DNA of 64,000 bases from Mesorhizobium sp. (GTDB taxonomy: Bacteria; Pseudomonadota; Alphaproteobacteria; Rhizobiales; Rhizobiaceae): positions 124,001 through 188,000 of the forward strand of contig SAQE01000003.1 in the NCBI GenBank assembly GCA_004020545.1. The letters are read 5' to 3'. The position numbers and the translations under genes are program-made. Shown in pieces: positions 53,853 through 62,449 of the stretch (the stretch's first letter is position 1; each line of letters starts with the position of its first letter). The notes beneath the pieces are model-generated. The model was not told the DNA's origin. It saw only the letters and a list, made by a program, of their open reading frames with translations, and searched no databases.

Positions 53853-55391
53853 ATGCAATTCAATGGTTTGAAGGCAAACGGACGCAATCTGGCGCGCGGC
53901 TGCGCCATCCTCGTGATCGCCGGCGCCGCGGCCGGGTGCAGCTCGCAGGCCATGCGCTTCAACGGTGTCGACGACGTCTTCACGTCGTCCACCAACAACC
54001 AGCGCTCCATCATCAACAAGCAGAATGCCGACCAGCCCTATCCGGGCGATACGGCCGCGCCGGCGCCGGTCGACGGCAGCCACACCCAGTCGGTGAGCCG
54101 CTCCAGCCTCGAGCCGGTGACGTCGCAGCAGTTGCCGCCGCCCTCGCAGCAGGCCGCGGCACCCGCCAAGCCGATGCGCACCGCCTCGGCCCCGGCGCTC
54201 GCGCCAGATCCGGCCGCGCCGCATCTCGACAAGACGACCACCGGCACCGTCGTGCCGGCCGCGAAGCCGTTCAAGACCGCCGAGCCCGATGCCGTGCGCA
54301 ACGCAAGTGCCGCGCCGCACGCGGCCGAGATCGTGGTCCGGGAAGGCGAGACGATTTCGGGCATCGCGCGGCAGTATCATGTGCCGGCCGATGCGATCAT
54401 CAAGGTCAATGGGCTGGATGCCGGCAAGGGCATCAGGACCGGCCAGAAAATCGTCATTCCCGCCTATGCCTATTCGAGCAAGGCCGAGTCGAAGGTTGCC
54501 GACAACGCCAAGCCCGCCACGCCGAAGCAGCCTGCCGGCGCGCCGGAGAAGGTGGCCGTGCTGCCTCAGCAGCCGAAAGTCAAGGACGGCAAGTCCGCCG
54601 CGCAGGTCGATGCATCGGCCGCCGCCAGCGGCTCGAAGAACGCCAAGCCCGCGCCGCAGATGGCCGAGGCCAAGCCGGCCGGCGCCGGGGGCACCTACAC
54701 CGTCCAGCAGGGCGATTCCCTGTCTTCGATTGCCCGCAAGACCGGCGTCAGCGCCACGGCGCTCAAGCAGGCCAACGGCATGAAGGACGGCCTCTTGAAG
54801 ATCGGCCAGACGCTCAAGGTCCCGACCGGCGGCACGGTTGCCGTCGCCTCCGCCAAGCCTGCCGCGACCGCCGCCAAGCCGACCGTTGATCCGGTGACGA
54901 CGGCGACCACGCAGCCGCCGGCGAAGACCACGCCGTCGGAGACGCTCGCCTCCTACACGCCGCCGAAGAAGGACGCCAAGGTCATCCAGCAGGCCGAGGA
55001 CGACGATGCGGTGGCGCCGGATGCGACCGGCATCGGCAAGATGCGCTGGCCGGTGCGTGGCCGCGTCATCTCCGGCTTCGGCTCCGGCAAGGATGGCGTC
55101 GACATCGCGGTGCCGGAAGGAACGCCGATCAAGGCGGCCGAGAACGGCGTCGTCATCTATGCCGGCGACGGCCTCAAGGAATTCGGCAACACGGTGCTGG
55201 TGCGCCACGAGAACGGACTGGTCACCGTCTACGGTCACGCCAGCTCGATCGAGGTGCAGCGCGGCCAGAAGGTCAAGCGCGGTCAGGAGATCGCGCTGTC
55301 CGGCATGAGCGGCACCACCGACTCGCCGAAGCTGCATTTCGAAGTGCGCAAGAATTCGGCCCCGGTCGACCCGTCCGGCTACCTCGAATAG
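53853..55391 (+). CDS. LysM/LytM (M23-like) lipoprotein, NlpD/DipM type
   Basis: A 512-residue lipoprotein: signal ends in the lipobox AAGC (Cys29 by eye), then a disordered part, a LysM domain (EIVVREGETISGIARQYHVPADAIIKVNGL...), a second LysM (GTYTVQQGDSLSSIARKTGVSATALKQANGM...) and a C-terminal LytM domain (GDGVDIA-like KDGVDIAVPEGTPIKAAENGVVIYAG...YGHASSIEVQRGQKVKRGQEIALSGMSGTTDSPKLHFEVRKNSAPVDPSGYL). The first zinc ligand (HxxxD) is Lys/Asp here and the last HxH is LHFE, so it should not be a hydrolase but an activator of amidases, like NlpD, EnvC or DipM. Start at ATG 53853. Confidence 0.88.
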   Translation: MQFNGLKANGRNLARGCAILVIAGAAAGCSSQAMRFNGVDDVFTSSTNNQRSIINKQNADQPYPGDTAAPAPVDGSHTQSVSRSSLEPVTSQQLPPPSQQAAAPAKPMRTASAPALAPDPAAPHLDKTTTGTVVPAAKPFKTAEPDAVRNASAAPHAAEIVVREGETISGIARQYHVPADAIIKVNGLDAGKGIRTGQKIVIPAYAYSSKAESKVADNAKPATPKQPAGAPEKVAVLPQQPKVKDGKSAAQVDASAAASGSKNAKPAPQMAEAKPAGAGGTYTVQQGDSLSSIARKTGVSATALKQANGMKDGLLKIGQTLKVPTGGTVAVASAKPAATAAKPTVDPVTTATTQPPAKTTPSETLASYTPPKKDAKVIQQAEDDDAVAPDATGIGKMRWPVRGRVISGFGSGKDGVDIAVPEGTPIKAAENGVVIYAGDGLKEFGNTVLVRHENGLVTVYGHASSIEVQRGQKVKRGQEIALSGMSGTTDSPKLHFEVRKNSAPVDPSGYLE

Positions 55392-55441
55392 AACAAGAAC
55401 AATTGCGGGCCGCCTGACCTCCAGTCCGGCCCGCCGTCTTC

Positions 55442-55469
55442 AGCCCGCTCCGCCAGGGGCGGGCTTTTT
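55442..55469 (+). terminator. rho-independent terminator of the LysM/LytM gene
   Basis: A 10-bp stem AGCCCGCTCC / GGGGCGGGCT (one G-T pair), 4-base loop, then TTTTT, 50 bases after the stop. Confidence 0.88.
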
Positions 55470-55485
55470 CAGTTGTCTTGTTTGA

Positions 55486-55530
55486 CCATGATCTTGTCCG
55501 AAAACCGATTTCCACTTTTCGGGATCATGG
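55486..55530. repeat. palindromic CATGAT...ATCATG intergenic element
   Basis: CCATGATCTT at the left and ATCATGG at the right enclose GTCCGAAAACCG...ACTTTTCGG, which also pair. The core TCCGAAAACCG occurs again at 59710-59720 in the same kind of element. Lies between convergent genes. Confidence 0.75.
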
Positions 55531-55536
55531 TTGCGG

Positions 55537-56409
55537 TCAGTCCTTAAGCGGCTTGCCGAGCCGGCCGGCCAGGTCCTGCGTGAACTGCCAGGCGACGCGG
55601 CCGGAACGGCTGCCGCGCGTCGTTGCCCATTCGAGCGCCTCGGCGCGCAGCGTGTCGGGGTCGATGGCGAGGCCATGGTAGCGGACATAGCCGTCGATCA
55701 TGTCCAGATACTCATCCTGCGAGCATTTGTGGAAGCCGAGCCACAGGCCGAACCGGTCGGAGAGCGAGACCTTTTCTTCTACCGCTTCCGACGGGTTGAT
55801 GGCGGTTGAGCGCTCATTGTCGATCATGTCGCGCGGCAACAGGTGCCGCCGGTTCGACGTGGCGTAGAAGATGACGTTGGCCGGCCGGCCCTCGACGCCG
55901 CCTTCGAGCGCCGCCTTCAGCGACTTGTAGGAGGTGTCGTCATGGTCGAAGGAGAGGTCGTCGCAAAACAGGATGAAGCGGTAGGGCGCAGCCTTCAGCA
56001 GGCCCATCAGTTTGGGCAGCGTGTCGATGTCCTCGCGGTGGATCTCGATCAGCTTGAGCGGGAGGTCAAGCTTGTCCGAGGCATTGACCTTAGCGTGCAC
56101 GGCCTTGACCAGCGACGACTTGCCCATGCCGCGCGCGCCCCAGAGCAGCACATTGTTGGCCGCAAAGCCCGAAGCGAAGCGCTCGGTGTTGTCGAGCAGG
56201 ATGTCGCGAACCCGGTCGACGCCACGGATCAGGCCGATATCGACGCGGTTGACCTTGCGCACCGGCTCCAGATAGCCGGGATCGGCTTGCCAGACGAAGC
56301 AGTCGGCTACGCCGAGGTCGGTCTCCGGCACGGGTGGCGGGGCGAGGCGGGAGACCGCTTCGATCAGGCGGTCGAGCTTCTTGTTCAGGGCATCCTGGCT
56401 ATCGGTCAT
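55537..56409 (-). CDS. DUF815-family P-loop ATPase
   Basis: A 290-residue AAA-like ATP-binding protein: Walker A GARGMGKSSLVKAV, Walker B FILFCDDLSFD, sensor FYATSNRRHLLPRDM, and the conserved SLSDRFGLWLGFHKCSQDEYLDMIDGY. Family DUF815 is widespread in proteobacteria, often beside the LysM/LytM lipoprotein gene or yajC, but has no clear role. The start ATG at 56407-56409 matches the family start (MTDSQDALNKKLDRLIEAVSRL). Confidence 0.9.
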   Translation of the reverse strand: MTDSQDALNKKLDRLIEAVSRLAPPPVPETDLGVADCFVWQADPGYLEPVRKVNRVDIGLIRGVDRVRDILLDNTERFASGFAANNVLLWGARGMGKSSLVKAVHAKVNASDKLDLPLKLIEIHREDIDTLPKLMGLLKAAPYRFILFCDDLSFDHDDTSYKSLKAALEGGVEGRPANVIFYATSNRRHLLPRDMIDNERSTAINPSEAVEEKVSLSDRFGLWLGFHKCSQDEYLDMIDGYVRYHGLAIDPDTLRAEALEWATTRGSRSGRVAWQFTQDLAGRLGKPLKD

Positions 56410-56491
56410 ATCGGATCTTTTGTCCTGGCATCTCGGAATGCGGAAACAGCTTCGTGGCGGCGCTGCAAGAACCAGCCCCAAGCTTTTGTTG

Positions 56492-56542
56492 GAGCATGAT
56501 CTTTTGGGCAAGGCCAAAGCCGCTTCCCGCTGCGACGCTCTA
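56492..56542. repeat. partial GAGCATGAT...GCTCTAG element
   Basis: GAGCATGATCTTTTGG and the terminal ACGCTCTAG match the ends of the full element at 59696-59748, but the central TCCGAAAACCG is replaced by other sequence. It lies in the 267-base divergent gap before yajC, which otherwise shows nothing but the yajC ribosome binding site CAGGAGT. Confidence 0.55.
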
Positions 56543-56676
56543 GCACGCGCCAAACGGCTGGAAAAGCAACGGATTCGCCAGCTCGCGCAGTTGCATTGGC
56601 AACTTTACCGACTATATTCCGCCCAAATTTTTGCGGGGCCGCCCCGGGCGGTTTTCAATCATCCAGGAGTTTCTTG

Positions 56677-57021
56677 ATGTTCGTCACACCGGCATACGCC
56701 CAAGGCATCGGGGGCGGCGACTCGTCCACTGTGTTCATCCAAATCGCACCGTTTGTGCTAATTTTCGTGATCATGTATTTTCTGATCATCCGGCCGCAGC
56801 GCACGCAGCTGAAGAAGCGCGAGGAAATGCTGGCCGCGGTGCGCCGTGGCGATACGGTGGTGACCGGCGGCGGCTTCGTCGGCAAGGTGACCAAGGTGAT
56901 CGATGACAATGAGCTGGAGATCGACCTTGGCGGCGGAACCAAGGTGACGGCGCTGCGCTCGACGATCTCCGACGTGCGCGTCAAGGGCGAGCCGGTGGCG
57001 AACCAGAACGCCAAGAAGTAA
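56677..57021 (+). CDS. yajC: preprotein translocase subunit YajC
   Basis: A 114-residue YajC: N-terminal segment FVTPAYAQG, one membrane helix IAPFVLIFVIMYFLIIRPQRTQLKKREEMLAAVRRGDTVVTGGGFVGKVTKV, and a small beta domain. It binds SecDF and the holo-translocon. ATG 56677 follows CAGGAGT. First gene of the yajC-secDF unit. Confidence 0.95.
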   Translation: MFVTPAYAQGIGGGDSSTVFIQIAPFVLIFVIMYFLIIRPQRTQLKKREEMLAAVRRGDTVVTGGGFVGKVTKVIDDNELEIDLGGGTKVTALRSTISDVRVKGEPVANQNAKK

Positions 57022-57076
57022 TCATCACCTCGATGGCGGAACGCTGCCGCTTGTACGCCTGAACGGATAAGAACGA

Positions 57077-59626
57077 ATGCTGTATTTCTCGCGCCTGAAG
57101 ATGATCCTGATCTGGCTGGCCGTGGCCGTCACAGTGATCCTCGCCGCGCCCAATCTCTTCCCGGCAAGCACGCTGGCGCAACTGCCCAGCTGGGTGCCGA
57201 AACGACAGATGACGCTCGGCCTCGACCTTCAGGGCGGCTCGCACATCCTGCTCCAGATGGATCAGAACGATCTGATCAAAGACCAACTGGAGACGACGCG
57301 CGACGAGATCAGGACCCTGCTGCGCGAAGCCAAGATCAACTATACCGGGCTTTCCGGCACCGGTCGCACCGTGCAGGTGCGCATCAGCGACCAGAGCCAG
57401 GTCGATGCGGCCAAGGCAGCGCTGAAACCCATTACAAATCCGGTAAATGCCGGTCTATTCACCGGCGGTTCCGTTCAGTCGATGACGCTGGATGATTCAG
57501 AGCCTGGGCTGCTGAAATTTACCGTCACGGATGCCGGCCTCAAGTACCGGACCACGACGGCGTTGTCACAGGCAATCGAAGTTGTCGAACGACGCGTCAA
57601 CGCGCTTGGCACGACCGAGCCGATCGTGCAGCGGCAGGGCGACGATCGCATCCTCGTTCAGGTGCCTGGCCTGCAGAATCCTCAGCGGCTTAAGGACATT
57701 ATCGGCCAGACCGCCAAGCTGACGTTCCAGATGGTCGACACCTCGATGCCGGTCCAGGACGCCATGAAAGGCCGGCCGCCGGCCGGCGACTCGATCCTGT
57801 ATTCTCAGGACGATCCTCCGGTTCCCTATTTGGTGGAGAACCGCGTCATCGTGTCGGGCGAAGACCTGTCGCAGGCGACGCCGACCTATAATTCGCAGAC
57901 GAACGAGCCGGTGGTTTCGTTTACGTTCAACTCGCGAGGCGCCACCCGGTTCGGCCAGGCGACCCAGCAGAATGTCGGTAAACCCTTCGCCATCGTCCTC
58001 GACAATCAGGTCATTTCGGCACCCGTCATCCGTGAACCCATCCTCGGCGGCACGGGGCAGATTTCGGGCAACTTCACAGCCGAGAGCGCCAACGATCTCG
58101 CCGTGCTGCTGCGCGCTGGCGCCTTGCCGGCAAAGCTCACCATCATTGAAGAGCGCACGGTGGGTCCGGGCCTTGGTCAGGATTCGATCCATGCCGGCAA
58201 GATCGCGGGCGTGATCGGCTCGATCCTCGTCGTCGCCTTCATGTTCGTGGCCTACGGCTTCCTCGGCTTCCTCGCCAATGTGGCCTTGGCCGTGCACGTT
58301 GCGATGATCGTGGGGGCGCTGTCACTGCTTGGCGCAACGCTCACTTTGCCAGGTATCGCGGGTATCGTGCTGACCATCGGCATGGCCGTGGACTCCAACG
58401 TTCTGATTTACGAGCGCATACGCGAAGAGCGACGAAATGGCCGCTCCGTCATCCAGGCGATCGACACCGGTTTCTCCAAGGCGCTGGCGACGATCGTCGA
58501 CTCCAACGTCACGTCGCTGATCGCCACCGTGGTGCTGTTCTTTCTGGGCACCGGTCCGGTCAAGGGCTTCGCCATCACCTATGCCATCGGCATCCTGACC
58601 ACGGTCTTCACCGCCTTCACCTTCACCCGCATGCTGGTCGCGATCTGGCTGCGCCGTGCCCGCCCGAAGGAATTGCCAAGAGCGCCGGTGACCTTCATTC
58701 CGCCGGGCACCAAGATCCCGTTCATGGGGATCCGCCGCTGGACGTTCGCCTTGTCCAGCGTGCTGTCGATCCTGTCGGTCGTCGGGTTCCTGACCATCGA
58801 CATCAATTACGGCATCGACTTCAAGGGCGGCTCGATGATCGAGGTGCAGTCCAAGCAGGGCGACGCCGATCTCGGCGACATCCGCAACAGGCTGTCCGAG
58901 CTCAACATCGGCGAGATCCAGGTACAGCAGTTCGGCGCGCCGAATGACGTCCTGATCCGCGTCGGAACACAAGATGCCGGCGAGAATGCCGAGCAGACGG
59001 TTATCGACAAGGTGAGAGGCGAGCTCCAGGATCAATACGACTTCCGTCGCGTCGAAGTGGTGGGTCCGACGGTTTCCGGAGAGCTGGCCAAGCAGGGCAC
59101 GATCGCGATGCTGATCGCGCTGGTTGGCATCCTGCTCTATGTCTGGTTCCGTTTCGAATGGCAGTTCGCGGTTGGCGCCATCGTCGCCACGGTGCACGAC
59201 GTGGTGATGACGATCGGCTTCTTCGTCATATCCGGGTTGGAATTCAACCAGTCGTCGCTGGCGGCGATCCTGACGATCATCGGCTACTCATTGAACGACA
59301 CCATTGTCGTCTATGACCGCGTTCGCGAGGACCTCAGAAAATACAAGAAGATGCCGCTGCCGCAGCTCTTGAACAATGCCATCAACGAGACGCTGTCGAG
59401 GACGACGCTGACGTCGGTCACGACATCGCTGGCACTGTTGGCGCTGGTGCTGTTCGGCGGCGAGGTGATCCGCTCATTCACGCTGGCGATGCTGTTCGGC
59501 GTGGTGTTCGGCACCTATTCGTCGATCTTCATCGCCGCGCCGCTGCTGATCCTCTTCAAGCTCAGGCCGCAATCCGCGACCGCCGAGGAGACGAAGCCGA
59601 CGAACGGCAAGGCCGTGACGACCTGA
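57077..59626 (+). CDS. secDF: fused protein translocase subunit SecDF
   Basis: An 849-residue fusion of SecD and SecF with twelve predicted membrane helices. SecD part: LGLDLQGGSHILLQMD, the periplasmic P1 domain, and GTGQISGNFTAESANDLAVLLRAGALPAKL, VDSNVLIYERIREERRNGRS. SecF part from about residue 550: IDINYGIDFKGGSMIEVQ and SLNDTIVVYDRVREDLRK. It uses the proton gradient to pull exported proteins across. The fusion is usual in Rhizobiales and Firmicutes. Confidence 0.96.
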   Translation: MLYFSRLKMILIWLAVAVTVILAAPNLFPASTLAQLPSWVPKRQMTLGLDLQGGSHILLQMDQNDLIKDQLETTRDEIRTLLREAKINYTGLSGTGRTVQVRISDQSQVDAAKAALKPITNPVNAGLFTGGSVQSMTLDDSEPGLLKFTVTDAGLKYRTTTALSQAIEVVERRVNALGTTEPIVQRQGDDRILVQVPGLQNPQRLKDIIGQTAKLTFQMVDTSMPVQDAMKGRPPAGDSILYSQDDPPVPYLVENRVIVSGEDLSQATPTYNSQTNEPVVSFTFNSRGATRFGQATQQNVGKPFAIVLDNQVISAPVIREPILGGTGQISGNFTAESANDLAVLLRAGALPAKLTIIEERTVGPGLGQDSIHAGKIAGVIGSILVVAFMFVAYGFLGFLANVALAVHVAMIVGALSLLGATLTLPGIAGIVLTIGMAVDSNVLIYERIREERRNGRSVIQAIDTGFSKALATIVDSNVTSLIATVVLFFLGTGPVKGFAITYAIGILTTVFTAFTFTRMLVAIWLRRARPKELPRAPVTFIPPGTKIPFMGIRRWTFALSSVLSILSVVGFLTIDINYGIDFKGGSMIEVQSKQGDADLGDIRNRLSELNIGEIQVQQFGAPNDVLIRVGTQDAGENAEQTVIDKVRGELQDQYDFRRVEVVGPTVSGELAKQGTIAMLIALVGILLYVWFRFEWQFAVGAIVATVHDVVMTIGFFVISGLEFNQSSLAAILTIIGYSLNDTIVVYDRVREDLRKYKKMPLPQLLNNAINETLSRTTLTSVTTSLALLALVLFGGEVIRSFTLAMLFGVVFGTYSSIFIAAPLLILFKLRPQSATAEETKPTNGKAVTT

Positions 59627-59644
59627 CGCCGCCAGAGCCGGGTG

Positions 59645-59749
59645 ATTTCAGGTCGAGTCGACCTGAAATCTGAATCCGGCTCTGAATCAAAGAGATAGAG
59701 CATGATGTCGTCCGAAAACCGCTCCACACTTTTCGGCATCATGCTCTAG
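59645..59749. repeat. composite palindromic element (25-bp palindrome plus TAGAGCATGATG...CATCATGCTCTA)
   Basis: Two palindromes in a row: ATTTCAGGTCGA-G-TCGACCTGAAAT (59645-59669) with perfect 12-bp arms, and 59696-59748 with arms TAGAGCATGATG / CATCATGCTCTA enclosing TCCGAAAACCG...TTTTCGG. Related pieces occur at 55486-55530, 56492-56542 and 8425-8480. Lies between secDF and the Mth938-like gene. Confidence 0.85.
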
Positions 59750-59753
59750 ACCC

Positions 59754-60143
59754 ATGGCCAAAGGCATCATCATTCGCGAGGCGCATTTCCCGGACAGGGC
59801 GCCGATCGAGGCTTATGGCAATGGCGGCTTCCGCTTTGCCGACATGTCGCATCGCGGATCGCTTTTGTGCCTGCCGTCGGGCATTCATGGCTGGGAGCCG
59901 GCCGATCCGATGGCGCTGAAAGCCTCGGACTTCGACAAGCTTTTCGCCCAAGCGGACAAGGTCGAGATCCTGCTCGTCGGCACCGGCAAGGATCTGCGGC
60001 CGCTGCCGGGGGCACTGCGCGCCGCGCTCAAGCAAGCCGGCATCTCGGCCGATCCGATGTCGACGGGGGCGGCCGTGCGCACCTACAACGTGCTTCTGGC
60101 CGAGGACCGCGCCGTGGCCGCAGCGCTGATTGCCGTCGATTGA
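59754..60143 (+). CDS. Mth938-like (DUF498) protein, NDUFAF3 homologue
   Basis: A 129-residue MTH938/AAMDC-fold protein: IEAYGNGGFRFADMSHRGSLLCLPSGIHGWEP, VEILLVGTGKDLRPLP, LKQAGISADPMSTGAAVRTYNVLLAEDRAVAAALI. The human member NDUFAF3 helps assemble respiratory complex I, and its bacterial relatives are often next to secDF, as here. The next gene starts immediately after the stop codon. Confidence 0.9.
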   Translation: MAKGIIIREAHFPDRAPIEAYGNGGFRFADMSHRGSLLCLPSGIHGWEPADPMALKASDFDKLFAQADKVEILLVGTGKDLRPLPGALRAALKQAGISADPMSTGAAVRTYNVLLAEDRAVAAALIAVD

Positions 60144-60992
60144 ATGGCAGGCGGCTCAACCATCGTCATGGACGCGGTGCGCGCCGCCGATCCCGATCGC
60201 TATCTCTCCGCACTGTACGCTCCGGCCGACAAGCGCGATGCGCTGCTTGCGCTCTATGCCTTCAACGCCGAGATTGCCAGCGTGCGCGACCGCATCCATG
60301 AGCCGCTGCCGGGCGAGGTCCGGCTGCAGTGGTGGCGTGATGTCATCATGGCCAAAGGCGAAGCAGAGACCGGCCATCCGACCGCCGATGCGCTGAGGGC
60401 TGCGATCACCGCCAGCCACCTGCCGAAGGCCGCCTTCGACAACATGCTCGAAGCGCGCATCTTCGACCTCTATGACGACCCGATGCCTTCGCGGACCGAC
60501 CTCGAGGGTTATTGCGGCGAGACGGCCGCGGCGCTCATCCAGCTTGTGGCATTGGTGCTCGATCCAACTGCCGCGCCACACTTTGCCGAACTGGCGGGCA
60601 GGGCAGGCTGCGCGCAGGCGATCACCGGCCTGCTGCTTTTGTTGCCGCTGCATCGCAGGCGAGGGCAATGCTACGTGCCCGCCGAGATCCTGGCAGCCGC
60701 GGGTACGACACAGGAAGAGTTCGTCAAGGGCGACGGCGGTCCTGGCGCGGAGCGCGCGGTAGCGGCGATGATTGCGCTGGCGCGAGATCATCTCGGCGCT
60801 TTCGAGAAGGGCGCGCCGGCTCTTCCCGTTTCGCTGCGCCCCGCGTTTCTGCCGCTGGCGCTGACGCGCGCCTATCTCTCCAGGATGGACAGCGCGGACC
60901 GCTCCCCACGCCTTGCGACTGCGACGCTCTCGACCTTGCGGCGGCACTGGCTGCTCTTGCGTCATGCCACGCGCGGCTGGACGCCTCTTTGA
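60144..60992 (+). CDS. squalene/phytoene synthase-family protein, NDUFAF6-like
   Basis: A 282-residue all-helical protein of the squalene/phytoene synthase fold: RYLSALYAPADKRDALLALYAFNAEIASVRDRIHEPLPGEVRLQWWRDVI and LEGYCGETAAALIQLVALVL. The Asp-rich DxxxD motifs needed for prenyl transfer are lost (NAEIASVRD in the first place, no DxxxD in the second), so it is probably not an enzyme of carotenoid synthesis. Mitochondrial NDUFAF6, a complex I assembly factor, is of this non-catalytic branch. The pairing with an NDUFAF3-like gene supports that role. Confidence 0.88.
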   Translation: MAGGSTIVMDAVRAADPDRYLSALYAPADKRDALLALYAFNAEIASVRDRIHEPLPGEVRLQWWRDVIMAKGEAETGHPTADALRAAITASHLPKAAFDNMLEARIFDLYDDPMPSRTDLEGYCGETAAALIQLVALVLDPTAAPHFAELAGRAGCAQAITGLLLLLPLHRRRGQCYVPAEILAAAGTTQEEFVKGDGGPGAERAVAAMIALARDHLGAFEKGAPALPVSLRPAFLPLALTRAYLSRMDSADRSPRLATATLSTLRRHWLLLRHATRGWTPL

Positions 60993-61073
60993 CGTAAACG
61001 TCAATCGTGCTAGGGATTCCGTCGCGTGGACTCGCGTCAGAGAAATGCGAGCCGCCGGAGGAGCCGCCATTCC

Positions 61074-61499
61074 ATGAGCCTGCCAGTCCTGGTCGTCCTT
61101 GTCGTGTTCGGCATCGCGCTGTCGGTCGCCGCCGTGCATTTCACCGGTGGCACGACAACCGCGACGCTTGCCACTGCCGATCAGGCGCTCGCGCGTTTTG
61201 CCGAAGACTTTCCGGACGAAAAGCCGGGTGCCGTGCGGCTGACATCGGACAGGCATGCCGCGTTCCTCGAACTCGGCTCGCAACGCTGCGGCATCGTCCA
61301 CAGCATCGGCGACTGTTTCCTGACGCGCATCGTCACGCCGCGGGATGTTCTCGCCCTGGTGCGGGAGGGGAACGTGGTGTCGCTGCGGATGGATGATTTC
61401 ACCTGGAAAGGCGGGCGGTTTGCCTTTGCCAACGAAGCCGACGCGCTGGCCGTGGCGGCGGCGCTGCAAGCCCGCGATCGGACCAGAAAGGCGGCGTGA
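61074..61499 (+). CDS. membrane-anchored protein of unknown function
   Basis: A 141-residue protein with one N-terminal hydrophobic helix (MSLPVLVVLVVFGIALSVAAVHFTGG) and a soluble domain probably in the periplasm, with two cysteines (QRCGIVHSIGDCF). Not recognised. A GGAGGAG lies about 10 bases before the ATG at 61074. Its stop overlaps the start of the next gene (TGATG), so it may help that protein. Confidence 0.75.
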   Translation: MSLPVLVVLVVFGIALSVAAVHFTGGTTTATLATADQALARFAEDFPDEKPGAVRLTSDRHAAFLELGSQRCGIVHSIGDCFLTRIVTPRDVLALVREGNVVSLRMDDFTWKGGRFAFANEADALAVAAALQARDRTRKAA

Positions 61500-62449
61500 T
61501 GGACGACTACAATTTTCCGCAGGTCACCCAGCTTGCCATCCCGTTCTTCGTCGCGGCGATCCTGATCGAGCTCTGGCTGGTGCGCACCGGCCGCGCCAAG
61601 GGATCGTTCAAGACGCGCGACACGCTGGCCAGCCTGATGATGGGAACCGGCAACGTCGTCGCCGGGCTGCTGCTCGGCGTCATGTCCTATTGGGCGCTGC
61701 TGTGGCTCTGGCAGTTCCGCTTCTTCAATCTCGGCCTGTCGGTCTGGGTTTTTGTCGCCGCCTTCCTGCTCGACGACCTGCGCTACTATGTCTATCACCG
61801 CATCGCGCACCGGGTGCGCTGGGTGTGGGCCGAGCACGTCAACCATCATTCCAGCCAGCACTACAATCTCTCGACGGCACTCAGGCAGAGCTGGACCGGC
61901 CTCTTCACCTTCACCTTCATCCTGCAGGCGCCGCTGGTGCTCGCCGGCTTCCATCCGGCCGTCATTGCCTTCGTCTTCGGCTTCAACCTGGTCTGGCAGT
62001 TCTGGATCCACACCGAGACGATCGGCAAGATGTGGGGCTGGTTCGAATTCATCTTCAACACGCCCTCGCATCACCGCGTTCATCATGCCACCAACCCGCG
62101 CTATCTCGACGCCAACTATGCCGGCACGCTGATCATCTGGGACCGCATGTTCGGCACGTTCGTCGAGGAGCTGGAGGAAGACCGGCCGCGCTACGGCATC
62201 GTCAAGAACATCGGCACCTTCAATCCGCTGAAAGTGGCCTTCCACGAATGGATCGGCATGTTCAAGGATGCTTTTGCGCCGAGGCTGACGCTCAGCCAAC
62301 GCCTCGACTATCTCATCCAGCCACCGGGCTGGAGCCATGACGGCTCGCGCGATACGTCGGAGACGCTGAAGGCGGCTTATGTGAGGAGAAATCCGGGTGA
62401 GGCGGGGAAGCCTGGGTTGCCGAGTGCAGCAGCCGAGCCGGCGGAGTAG
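61499..62449 (+). CDS. sterol desaturase/fatty-acid hydroxylase-family membrane protein
   Basis: A 316-residue integral membrane di-iron protein. The histidine clusters are YYVYHRIAHR, EHVNHHSSQHYN and NTPSHHRVHHATNPRYLDANYAG, all at proper spacing. Members hydroxylate or desaturate lipids (C-4 sterols, ornithine lipids, carotenoids, hopanoids); the substrate here is unknown. Coupled to the upstream membrane protein gene. It converges on trmFO with no base between the two stops. Confidence 0.9.
   Translation: MDDYNFPQVTQLAIPFFVAAILIELWLVRTGRAKGSFKTRDTLASLMMGTGNVVAGLLLGVMSYWALLWLWQFRFFNLGLSVWVFVAAFLLDDLRYYVYHRIAHRVRWVWAEHVNHHSSQHYNLSTALRQSWTGLFTFTFILQAPLVLAGFHPAVIAFVFGFNLVWQFWIHTETIGKMWGWFEFIFNTPSHHRVHHATNPRYLDANYAGTLIIWDRMFGTFVEELEEDRPRYGIVKNIGTFNPLKVAFHEWIGMFKDAFAPRLTLSQRLDYLIQPPGWSHDGSRDTSETLKAAYVRRNPGEAGKPGLPSAAAEPAE

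Noticed and set aside
53814..55337. 507-codon antisense frame to the LysM/LytM gene
   Set aside because: Arg/Gly/His-rich shadow; the sense strand has lipobox, LysM and LytM domains.
60144..60992. Phytoene or squalene synthase for carotenoids or hopanoids
   Set aside because: The aspartate-rich motifs for prenyl diphosphate binding are missing and no other isoprenoid gene is near.
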